14,664 nucleotides of DNA from CAZVCJ01 sp964625745 (GTDB lineage Bacteria; Chloroflexota; Anaerolineae; VGOG01). The notes under the pieces are model-generated. The model was not told the origin of the DNA. It saw only the letters and a program-made list of their open reading frames with translations, and did not search any database. Shown here piece after piece: positions 8,208 to 14,278 of this stretch. Position 1 is the stretch's first letter, and each line of letters opens with the position of its first letter. The stretch covers positions 1-14,664 of the forward strand of contig CAZVCJ010000102.1 in NCBI GenBank assembly GCA_964625745.1, read 5' to 3'. The position numbers and the translations under genes were made by a program.

Positions 8208-8303
8208 ATGATCTAGATATTAAAAATCTTAATGCAAAGTGTAACTTTTCTTACATCGCAGAAAAATTTCTAATGGCGCAGCAAAGAAATAGGGAGGTAG
8301 TCA

Positions 8304-8678
8304 ATGTATCCCGTACCGGGTAGATGTCCAGTTTGTGGTGAAGAGACGACGGTAACGCGCGTGTATTGTCGTCAGTGCGATACGGTCGTGGAGGGGCGTT
8401 TCTCTCTGGGCAGGTTTCACCGCCTCACCCCCGAGCAGTTACAGTTCGCCGAAACCTTCATCGGCTGCGAGGGCAAGATCACGCGAGTGGAGGAGATTAT
8501 GGGACTCTCGTATCCCGCCGTGCGAGCGCGGTTGCACGATCTCATCCGCGCGTTGGGCTACGAGGTGGGGACGGAATCCGCCGGCGTCTCGCCTGAGGAA
8601 CGGCGGAGTATCCTGGAAGAGCTGGCCCAGGGCAAGGTCTCTGCCGAAGAGGCACTGACGCTTTTGCAGGGGCAATGA
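8304..8678 (+). CDS. DUF2089-family zinc-ribbon/HTH protein with SHOCT-like tail
   Basis: This 124-residue protein begins with a zinc ribbon: CPVC (8-11) paired with CRQC (22-25). A helix-turn-helix-like section follows (about 57-84, with GKITRVEEIMGLSYPAVRAR inside), then a SHOCT-like helical hairpin (about 98-122, EERRSILEELAQGKVSAEEA). This is the DUF2089 layout (COG3877). The zinc ribbon and HTH suggest a DNA-binding regulator, but the family has no established function that I can cite. GGGAGGT stands before the ATG. It leads the operon behind an operator-rich promoter, so autoregulation is a fair hypothesis. The terminal module recurs in the next three proteins, which suggests they interact or share a partner. 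The family call is secure; the role is inferred. Confidence 0.85.
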   Translation: MYPVPGRCPVCGEETTVTRVYCRQCDTVVEGRFSLGRFHRLTPEQLQFAETFIGCEGKITRVEEIMGLSYPAVRARLHDLIRALGYEVGTESAGVSPEERRSILEELAQGKVSAEEALTLLQGQ

Positions 8679-8721
8679 GCTCGAATCAGAAGCTAACTAA
8701 TCACTTGAGGAGGTGTTAGAC

Positions 8722-9102
8722 ATGGCAGCATCGAAAGAAGAACGGGCGCAGATTCTCCAAATGATCAGCGAAGGGAAGATCTCTGCGGAGGAGGGATCTC
8801 GGCTTCTGAAGGCCATTGCATCCCATGACCGCCCGGGACGGACGGAGAAGACAAGTGAGGCTTTGCGCGACCGCTGGTTGCGCGTCCGGGTGTTCAACAC
8901 GGTAACGGGCAAGCCCAAGGTCAACTTCAGTCTACCCATGGGGTTGGTCAGCGTAGGGCTCAAGCTAGGCGCTCAGTTCGTGCCTGAGTTGGTGGACATC
9001 GAAGACGAGTTAATGGCCGCCGCAGGGGAGGGCAGGCAGGGCAAAATCCTGGAAGTCGAAGACCCTGACGACGACGAACGAGTGGAAGTTTTCATTGAAT
9101 AG
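8722..9102 (+). CDS. SHOCT-like protein resembling the YvlB/LiaX N-terminal half
   Basis: This 126-residue protein starts with the shared helical module (residues 5-33, KEERAQILQMISEGKISAEE). A small alpha/beta region follows, with KVNFSLPMGLVSVGLKLG (66-83) and an acidic end containing GKILEVEDPDDDERVEVFIE (107-126). From memory of the family, these two blocks together form the N-terminal part of YvlB/LiaX-type envelope-stress proteins, where they are fused to a DUF4097 domain. Here the DUF4097-like domain is in the next gene. I chose ATG 8722 over GTG 8713 because GAGGAGGT (8707-8713) is then correctly spaced. It lies 43 bases after the DUF2089 gene and 27 before the next, in one operon. 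No signal peptide is seen, so it is probably cytoplasmic. Confidence 0.8.
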   Translation: MAASKEERAQILQMISEGKISAEEGSRLLKAIASHDRPGRTEKTSEALRDRWLRVRVFNTVTGKPKVNFSLPMGLVSVGLKLGAQFVPELVDIEDELMAAAGEGRQGKILEVEDPDDDERVEVFIE

Positions 9103-9129
9103 CCAGATAGCTCTTGGCAGGAGGTAAAA

Positions 9130-10431
9130 ATGTATCAAAAGAGAATCTCGACGTCGGAATCTCCCCGCGTGGAGGTGACTGCTTGCCAGGGAAGCTTGGT
9201 GGTAGCGACGTGGGACAATGCGGAAGTTTTGATCGAAGTGGAAAGCGAAGAGGTGCTGACCGTGGAAGAGCGAGAGGATACAGTGGCGCTGGCTGCCAGC
9301 CGTGATTGTAGCCTGACCATGCCCGCCGGCGCTTCTCTCGTCGTCATCCAGGCTCAAGGCGACCTCTCCGTGCAGGGAGCACGCGGAACCGTGGAGGTAA
9401 CTACTGTGCAGGGAGACGCACAGTTCCAGGATGGCGCCGCCAGCGTGTCGTTGAGCACAGTCCAGGGCAACCTGGTGGTAGAGGGCTGCACCGCCGCTGT
9501 CAGCGCCGGGACCGTCCAGGGCGATGCCAGGGTGCGGCAAGTGGCCGGCCCTGTCGAGCTTGGCACAGTAGGCGGCGATCTGTTGGCAGAAGAGATCAAT
9601 GGGCCGCTGTCGGCGCGGTCAGTGGCCGGCGATGCCTACCTCCGCCAGTTGAACGGTATGCTCTATCTGAGCGACGTTGGCGCGGACCTGGCCGGTCGAA
9701 CCTGGGCGGCGGGCGCAGACGTGGCGCAGGTGGGCGGCGATGTCTCGCTCAAGACAGTCTTTGCCGGGCCATTCAGCTATGAAATCCAGGCCAAGGGCAA
9801 CGTCATCGCCAAGGCGCTGCCAGGCAGCAGCGCGACGTTCACCCTCCAGACGACCAAAGGACAGATCAAGGCCAAGGGTATCACTGGGGAGATGACGGGG
9901 GAAGGGCAGTGGAAGGGCGCGATCGAGGATGGCGAGGCGCAGGTCACACTGACTTCCACCCACGGCAGCATGTTGCTCAAGACCGTAGGTGAAAGGGATG
10001 AGGATCAAGAGCGTGATGCTTTTACCATTCTGGCGGCCGATCTGGGCCAGATCGGCGCCGAGGCTGGCGTGGCTGCCCAGGAGTTGCCCTGGCACATTCA
10101 GCAGCGGGTGGCCGACAAACTGGCCACGATTGACCTCGAAGCCATCGCCCGCCGCGAGGCGGAAAAGGCCCGCCGACAGGCGGAACGGGAGGTTGCCAAG
10201 ACGCAGCGCGTCGCAGAGAGGGCGCAGCGCAAGGCGGAACGCGCTCAGAGGAAAGCCCAGCGAAAAGTGCGGATGCACGTCGAGTGGGACACAGGTCGTG
10301 GCAGGCGGCGCAAGGCGGGGCGGGACCAGGAGTCCAGCGAAGAGGAACGCCTGGCGGTGCTCAGGATGTTGGCCGAGGGCAAGATCTCCACTCAGGAGGC
10401 CGAAACCCTCTTACAAGCCCTCGAAGGCTGA
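9130..10431 (+). CDS. DUF4097-like beta-solenoid protein with SHOCT-like tail
   Basis: This 433-residue protein has three parts. Residues about 10-285 are a glycine- and valine-rich beta solenoid; its turns V-x-G-D/N fall at 76, 94, 112, 130, 148, 166, 184 and 202, an exact 18-residue period. Residues about 325-385 are a strongly basic Arg/Lys/Ala/Glu helix. Residues 404-433 are the shared module (EEERLAVLRMLAEGKIS). The solenoid matches the DUF4097 adhesin-like fold of YvlB/LiaX, which are linked to cell-envelope stress in Firmicutes. No signal peptide is visible, so 'adhesin' should not be taken as a location. AGGAGGT precedes the ATG. The C-terminal module resembles that of the following gene even at base level (GAGGAACGCCTGGC in both), pointing to duplication. 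Confidence 0.82.
   Translation: MYQKRISTSESPRVEVTACQGSLVVATWDNAEVLIEVESEEVLTVEEREDTVALAASRDCSLTMPAGASLVVIQAQGDLSVQGARGTVEVTTVQGDAQFQDGAASVSLSTVQGNLVVEGCTAAVSAGTVQGDARVRQVAGPVELGTVGGDLLAEEINGPLSARSVAGDAYLRQLNGMLYLSDVGADLAGRTWAAGADVAQVGGDVSLKTVFAGPFSYEIQAKGNVIAKALPGSSATFTLQTTKGQIKAKGITGEMTGEGQWKGAIEDGEAQVTLTSTHGSMLLKTVGERDEDQERDAFTILAADLGQIGAEAGVAAQELPWHIQQRVADKLATIDLEAIARREAEKARRQAEREVAKTQRVAERAQRKAERAQRKAQRKVRMHVEWDTGRGRRRKAGRDQESSEEERLAVLRMLAEGKISTQEAETLLQALEG
9355..9792 (+). repeat. 54-base / 18-residue solenoid repeats
   Basis: Eight successive coils begin with QGD, QGD, QGN, QGD, GGD, AGD, GAD and GGD at residues 76 to 202, each exactly 18 residues after the last; a diverged KGN follows at 222. 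The residue before each turn is Val in seven of the eight. Each coil would be one rung of a beta solenoid. The repeat is conserved in protein but diverged in DNA, so it is an old duplication. Confidence 0.75.
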
Positions 10432-10466
10432 GAGTTAAAACGAGAAAAGTAAGGAGGCAATAACAA

Positions 10467-10847
10467 ATGGAACAGCAAACAGCGACCACACAAACTCAAG
10501 AGGCCAGGAGTTTTAGCGATGCCTGTGAGCAGTTCGGTGAGCAGATGGCTGCCTGGGGTGAAGAGTTCGGATGCCACATGGAAGCCTGGGGCAGAGAGTT
10601 CGGACAGCGCATGGAGGACTGGAGCCAGGAGTTTGAACCTCGCATAGAGGTCTGGGCCGAAGAACTGGCCCAGAAAATGGAACTGGCAGGCGAGCGGATT
10701 CGGCAGTGGTTCGAGGAGCAAGCGGCCTCTCGTGCCGCCAGCGTCGGCAGCCTGCGAGAGGAACGCCTGGCCATCCTGCGCATGGTGGCAGAGGGCAAAA
10801 TCAACGTTACCGAGGCGGAGAGCCTGCTGCGTGCGCTCGGTGAGTAG
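10467..10847 (+). CDS. 11-residue amphipathic repeat protein with SHOCT-like tail
   Basis: This 126-residue protein is not in a family I recognise by name. Residues 21-86 are six copies of an 11-residue unit, for example EQFGEQMAAWG, EEFGCHMEAWG and REFGQRMEDWS. They have Phe/Leu/Ile at unit position 3, Met/Ile at 7 and Trp at 10 in the first four copies. Eleven residues make about three helical turns, as in apolipoprotein and synuclein repeats, so one face of the helix would be aromatic and suited to lying on a membrane or packing in a coil. Residues 97-126 are the shared module (REERLAILRMVAEGKINVTE). AAGGAGG precedes the ATG by about 9 bases. It is 35 bases after the solenoid gene. Membrane binding is inferred from the pattern only. 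Confidence 0.8.
   Translation: MEQQTATTQTQEARSFSDACEQFGEQMAAWGEEFGCHMEAWGREFGQRMEDWSQEFEPRIEVWAEELAQKMELAGERIRQWFEEQAASRAASVGSLREERLAILRMVAEGKINVTEAESLLRALGE
10527..10724 (+). repeat. Six 33-base tandem repeats coding 11-residue helix units
   Basis: The units run at residues 21-31, 32-42, 43-53, 54-64, 65-75 and 76-86. GAGTTCGGA recurs in units 2 and 3, and the sequences decay progressively toward the last unit. The first three copies are the most alike, which suggests growth by repeated local duplication. Confidence 0.75.
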
Positions 10848-10869
10848 TCGGCTTGCTGGAGATACAATC

Positions 10870-11001
10870 ATGCGGGCAGGGAGACAGACCCTGGAGAGCA
10901 AGGGAATGAGCGAGCTTGCTCAAGCGATTGTATGGATCGTCTTGTTCAGCCTGGTGATGGGGGTCTGGGCTTATCTCTGGGTTCCAATGCCCATCTTCTG
11001 A
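10870..11001 (+). CDS. Small single-helix membrane protein
   Basis: This is a 43-residue frame ending the operon. Residues about 17-37 form one hydrophobic helix (AIVWIVLFSLVMGVWAYLW), preceded by a short basic and polar N-terminus (MRAGRQTLESK). The start ATG 10870 has GGAG about 9 bases upstream; an internal ATG at 10906 would give 31 residues. The gap to the preceding gene is only 22 bases. Its place after the putative membrane-stress proteins suggests a small membrane partner. I recognise no family, and a frame this short could be chance, although the clean transmembrane segment argues otherwise. Confidence 0.5.
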   Translation: MRAGRQTLESKGMSELAQAIVWIVLFSLVMGVWAYLWVPMPIF

Positions 11002-11062
11002 CTCCGACCTGGTGTGCATCTGGGTCGCCCGCGGAGACACCTCACGAGGGGATGGGTGATTT

Positions 11063-11109
11063 GTGTTGCGTAGTGCGTGCCCTTGTGGGCCTCACACACC
11101 ACGCAACAC
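11063..11109 (+). terminator. Hairpin between stress operon and MFS gene
   Basis: GTGTTGCGT (11063-11071) pairs perfectly with ACGCAACAC (11101-11109). Inner segments GTGCGTG and CACACAC, and GCCC and GGGC around TTGT, extend the stem imperfectly. Only GTTT follows, so it is a weak intrinsic terminator at best. It could instead attenuate read-through into the transporter gene. Confidence 0.4.
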
Positions 11110-11141
11110 GTTTCAGTTCACGCCGATAGGTGATGGGGATT

Positions 11142-12431
11142 ATGGAGACCGTAAGCATACAGCAATCGAAAGTAACGCCCTGGAAACTCCCATTCTTCAC
11201 CATCTGGACAGGGCAGGCGTTTTCGTTAGTCGGCAGCAGGGCGGTCCAGTTCGCGCTGGTGTGGTGGCTCACCCAGTTGACCGGCTCAGCTACTGTGCTG
11301 GCGACAGCATCAGTGGTGACCATTGTTCCGGAGATTTTCCTCAGCCCCATCGCTGGCGCGTACGTAGACCGCTGGAACCGGCGCATAGTGATGATCGTGG
11401 CTGACGGCATGATAGCGCTGGCCTTGCTGTGGCTGGTGTATCTGTTCTGGGTTGACGCCGTGCAGGTCTGGCACGTGTACGTCGTCATGGCAGCGCGCGC
11501 GGTGGGCGGGAGCTTCCACTGGCCGGCCATGCAGGCCTCGACCTCGCTCATGGTGCCCGACAAACACCTGACGCGGGTGGCGGGTCTCAACCAGACGTTG
11601 AATGGGGTGCTCAACATCATTGCTCCGCCATTGGGAGCACTGTTGATGGGCGTGATGCCACTTCATGGCGTCATGCTGATAGACGTGGGGACGGCCATGC
11701 TGGCGATTACCTCGCTGCTCTTGGTGCAAGTGCCGCAACCCAGGCGCGACGACATGGGCACGGAAAAGCCATCAATCTGGGCCGACATGCGCGAGGGACT
11801 GGGCTACATTCAGAGTTGGCCGGGGCTAATGGCCCTGATAGGGGTGGCGATGATCGTCAAGATTGCGCTGACTCCGGCTTTTTCGTTGCTGCCACTCCTG
11901 GTGAGCCAGCACTTTCACGGTGGCGCCGCGCAGTTGAGCCTGCTGGAAGCGGCCGCCGGGGTGGGCATTGTAGGGGGCGGGCTTATCCTAAGTGCATGGG
12001 GCGGCTTCCGCCGTAAGATCTACACCACCATGTTGGGCATGGTCATATTGGGTCTGGGCTTTGTGGCCCTGAGTCTGACGCCGGGAGGATTGTTCTGGAT
12101 GGCGCTGGCGAGCATCTTTGTGGCAGGATTGATGATACCGCTGATAGATGGGCCGATTATGGCCATTCTTCAGGGGACAGTCGCGCCAGAGATCCAGGGG
12201 CGCGTGTTCACAATGATGGGCAGTTTGATCTGGATCACCTCGCCCTTCAGCTTAGCGGTCGCCGGCCCGGTGAGCGATTGGCTTGGCTTACAGGTATGGT
12301 ACGTGACAGCCGGTGTGATGTGCGTAGCGACAGGTCTGGCCGGGTTCTTTGTGCCAGCCATTGTGAACATTGAGGAGAATAACAACGGGGCTAGCGCAAA
12401 GGTGAAGCCACTGGCCCCAGCCGAGGGGTAG
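11142..12431 (+). CDS. MFS efflux transporter (MefA-like)
   Basis: This 429-residue protein is a major facilitator superfamily exporter with about 12 hydrophobic helices. The MFS motif A loop is GAYVDRWNRR (72-81), between helices 2 and 3. The N-terminal section (FFTIWTGQAFSLVGSRAVQF) resembles macrolide-efflux MefA-type proteins. It probably exports a hydrophobic compound by proton antiport; the substrate cannot be read from the sequence. I favour ATG 11142 because AGGTGAT (11128-11134) matches the 16S tail at good spacing; GTG 11130 and ATG 11133 are alternatives. A hairpin separates it from the upstream operon, and no clear own promoter is seen, so it may be served by partial read-through. 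The C-terminal tail is polar. It converges with the next gene 46 bases away. Confidence 0.88.
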   Translation: METVSIQQSKVTPWKLPFFTIWTGQAFSLVGSRAVQFALVWWLTQLTGSATVLATASVVTIVPEIFLSPIAGAYVDRWNRRIVMIVADGMIALALLWLVYLFWVDAVQVWHVYVVMAARAVGGSFHWPAMQASTSLMVPDKHLTRVAGLNQTLNGVLNIIAPPLGALLMGVMPLHGVMLIDVGTAMLAITSLLLVQVPQPRRDDMGTEKPSIWADMREGLGYIQSWPGLMALIGVAMIVKIALTPAFSLLPLLVSQHFHGGAAQLSLLEAAAGVGIVGGGLILSAWGGFRRKIYTTMLGMVILGLGFVALSLTPGGLFWMALASIFVAGLMIPLIDGPIMAILQGTVAPEIQGRVFTMMGSLIWITSPFSLAVAGPVSDWLGLQVWYVTAGVMCVATGLAGFFVPAIVNIEENNNGASAKVKPLAPAEG

Positions 12432-12477
12432 GAACGGCAAAAGTGTAGAAATGACCGAGCCAGCGGGCCCTCATTAC

Positions 12478-13311
12478 TCAATCGCTCCCTGTTATCTCAA
12501 GGTAAGCAGAAGATTCCTGGTTCAACCTACTCCTAACCTCTTTCAACTTATCGTCAACATCCTCAAAATCCCCCCTCTGTCCGGCAGGAAGAAGGATGGC
12601 TATCTGGCACATTATCAACCGCGAAATATCCACGAAAAGATCGCCCTTCTCGAACTCGTTCAATTCTCCCACCTCTGGCGGACTTATCGGCTCTCCAAAC
12701 CTAACCCTCTGCACTTTCAGCTTTCCCCCTTTTTCGTTGGTCACCAACCCCATAGGTACGATGGGGATTTTCTTCTTGAGAGAGAACAGCGCCGCTCCAG
12801 TTCTTAGATCGCGCTCCAATAGGCCGCTGCCCCTCGTTTTGCCCGTGATGGAAAGCCACAAGACATTCCCCTGGCCATCGAGATGGACCAGAACCTTCTT
12901 GAGAGTTTCGGGATCCAATGTGTATTTCCCGGATTGGTCCTTCAGGGCCGGGAATATGTGCTGATCCACCCCCAGGGCTTTTAGCAGCACATTTGCTCCC
13001 GCCACCACCTCTTTTCTGGCAATCCCTTTCACTCGGAATCTTTGTCCGGGCAGGCGACAGCCAACCTTTATGAGCGTCATTAGCGTCTGTGAAACCGAGG
13101 GATAATTGCTCACCAAAATCACCCGCTCACTATCGCCCAGACAGGCGGGAAGGGGCTCCACTTCGATTCCCATTATCGCCATATCTGTTATCTTTCGGAC
13201 CCACCTGCTGCGGTCCAGCAACCTCCATGAACGCACCTGGGCATCAATCCTCTGGCGGATTCTCTCCAATATACTCGAAGCCACCTTAACCAGGCTTAGC
13301 ACCTCTTTCAC
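12478..13311 (-). CDS. PlsC-like acyltransferase relative lacking the HX4D motif
   Basis: This 277-residue protein looks like the lysophospholipid (1-acylglycerol-3-phosphate) acyltransferase superfamily. It has the core strand ending SNY-PS (68-72), the block GKTRGSG (157-163) where the family has an EGTRS-like motif, and IPIVPMGLV (182-190), a typical late motif. The catalytic HX4D is replaced by Y70-PSVS-Q75, so classical acyl transfer is doubtful; it may be a pseudoenzyme or a divergent enzyme. The N-terminus is helical and amphipathic, with no clear transmembrane segment. I chose GTG 13311 because AAAGGAGG lies at ideal spacing; an in-frame TTG at 13374 has no such site. It follows the regulator gene on the same strand by about 90 bases and is probably co-transcribed. 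Confidence 0.65.
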   Translation of the reverse strand: MKEVLSLVKVASSILERIRQRIDAQVRSWRLLDRSRWVRKITDMAIMGIEVEPLPACLGDSERVILVSNYPSVSQTLMTLIKVGCRLPGQRFRVKGIARKEVVAGANVLLKALGVDQHIFPALKDQSGKYTLDPETLKKVLVHLDGQGNVLWLSITGKTRGSGLLERDLRTGAALFSLKKKIPIVPMGLVTNEKGGKLKVQRVRFGEPISPPEVGELNEFEKGDLFVDISRLIMCQIAILLPAGQRGDFEDVDDKLKEVRSRLNQESSAYLEITGSD

Positions 13312-13398
13312 GGTTTCTGCCTCCTTTCTGAGAATTCCCAGCTCCCAAAAACGATAGAAGCCTAAAAAAACCAAAAATTCGCTGAAAAAAAGAGGAGA

Positions 13399-14097
13399 TT
13401 ACATCCCCACGATCTTCATCACCTCCTGGGCGAAGTCCGATAGTCTTTTCTTGTTCTCAGCGCTCAGCCTGGCCAGGTGGTCCTGATACTTCTGCGTGTA
13501 GGAAAGCAGCAGCGTGGTGACACGGCGATTGGCCTTTTCCACCAGGGTGAGACCCAGAGTCAGGCCAGGCAGCGCATTAAGCCCTAGCTCGTCAGGCAAT
13601 CCCACAAGGTGAAGATCGGGGAAGATCCCGTTGACCTTCAGATCATCCCGCAGTTGGTGCAACTGCAAAAAGATGGCGGTGATCATCTCCGTGACGTAGA
13701 GCATGGGCGATTTACGCTTGGGGATGCGGAGCAGGATCTCGTCCAGCAGGTTCTGGTAAGCACCTTTGCGTTCATCCAGAGCCTGCAGGATGCGCTCTCT
13801 GACCCGCTCCCATTCCTCCTTGTCCCAATCCGCCCCGGCCAGTTGGGCCATCCTGCTGGCCGCCTTCTCCGTGGGATAAAAGACGATGCTGGAGCGGCCT
13901 GGCCCGCCCTCCTTGGGCAATATGTACTCCGAGGCCACCAGCCCTCGCTCTTCCAAGAGACGGAGCATGTCGTAGGCGGTCAGCTTGCTTACCCCCACCT
14001 TTTCAGCCAATTGGGCGTAGTGAATGGGATGTCTGGTCCCCCGATAAAGATCGAGAAATCGGCTGAGAAACTCTGCCTGGCGGCCCGTAAGCTTCAT
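13399..14097 (-). CDS. Winged-helix transcriptional regulator
   Basis: This 232-residue protein has an N-terminal winged helix: helix-turn-helix at about 26-52 (HYAQLAEKVGVSKLTAYDML) and a wing at about 53-75 (EGGPGRSSIVFYP). The remaining 150 residues are largely helical and probably form dimerisation or sensing surfaces; I do not recognise a ligand domain. ATG 14097 has AAAGGAG at proper spacing, so I prefer it to the in-frame TTG 14115. The gene has its own consensus-like promoter next to a perfect palindrome shared with the divergent DUF92 gene, the usual layout of a local regulator controlling itself and its neighbour. It is likely to control the acyltransferase-like gene behind it too. 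The HTH call is strong, while the exact family (MarR- or PadR-like shape) is not settled. Confidence 0.82.
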   Translation of the reverse strand: MKLTGRQAEFLSRFLDLYRGTRHPIHYAQLAEKVGVSKLTAYDMLRLLEERGLVASEYILPKEGGPGRSSIVFYPTEKAASRMAQLAGADWDKEEWERVRERILQALDERKGAYQNLLDEILLRIPKRKSPMLYVTEMITAIFLQLHQLRDDLKVNGIFPDLHLVGLPDELGLNALPGLTLGLTLVEKANRRVTTLLLSYTQKYQDHLARLSAENKKRLSDFAQEVMKIVGM

Positions 14098-14135
14098 GGC
14101 CTTCTCCTTTCTCAAGAGCCCAAAAAACCAAATAA

Positions 14136-14163
14136 ATTATAGCGATCATGGCTAATTTGTCAA
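14136..14163 (-). promoter_or_regulatory. Promoter of the regulator gene
   Basis: On the minus strand a perfect TTGACA (14158-14163) and TATAAT (14136-14141) are 16 bases apart. The start near 14130 leaves a leader of about 30 bases to the ATG at 14097. Confidence 0.75.
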
Positions 14164-14164
14164 G

Positions 14165-14174
14165 CCGCTAGCGG
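14165..14174. promoter_or_regulatory. Perfect palindrome CCGCTAGCGG, likely operator
   Basis: This 10-base perfect palindrome lies directly upstream of the minus-strand -35 box and about 15 bases upstream of the plus-strand -35 box. That position would let one bound dimer affect both divergent promoters. The encoded winged-helix protein is the obvious candidate to bind it. Confidence 0.5.
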
Positions 14175-14189
14175 TTGAGGTTTGCGCAT

Positions 14190-14218
14190 TTGATGACAAA
14201 AAGTTTTTGGGATATAAT
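14190..14218 (+). promoter_or_regulatory. Promoter of the DUF92 gene
   Basis: TTGATG (14190-14195) and a perfect TATAAT (14213-14218) are 17 bases apart. Transcription would begin near 14225, about 55 bases before the start codon. Confidence 0.65.
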
Positions 14219-14278
14219 TCAGCCTAAAAGATGCTCACCTACTAACCACTTTCGTGATAGATCTGAGAGGCAAGAACC

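Larger units (their letters stand above)
7665..8303. other. Divergent intergenic region with repeats and two promoters
   Basis: This stretch of about 640 bases separates the minus-strand recombination operon from the plus-strand stress operon. It contains the two outward promoters, a three-copy 30-base repeat family, and an AT-rich operator zone. An 8-base inverted repeat, GCGAATCC (7931-7938) against GGATTCGC (7982-7989), could form a further stem. Open frames across 7836-8192 run over the repeats on both strands and have neither ribosome sites nor recognisable domains, so I call no gene. Confidence 0.6.

Noticed and set aside
8232..8324. Two very short leader frames (13 and 16 codons) before the DUF2089 gene
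   Set aside because: Neither has a ribosome site or a regulatory codon run; chance frames are expected in a 90-base leader.
9010..10278. Long minus-strand frames (176 and 219 codons) opposite the solenoid gene
   Set aside because: Antisense shadows of GC-rich repeats; the plus frame has the ribosome site, the 18-residue period and the shared tail.
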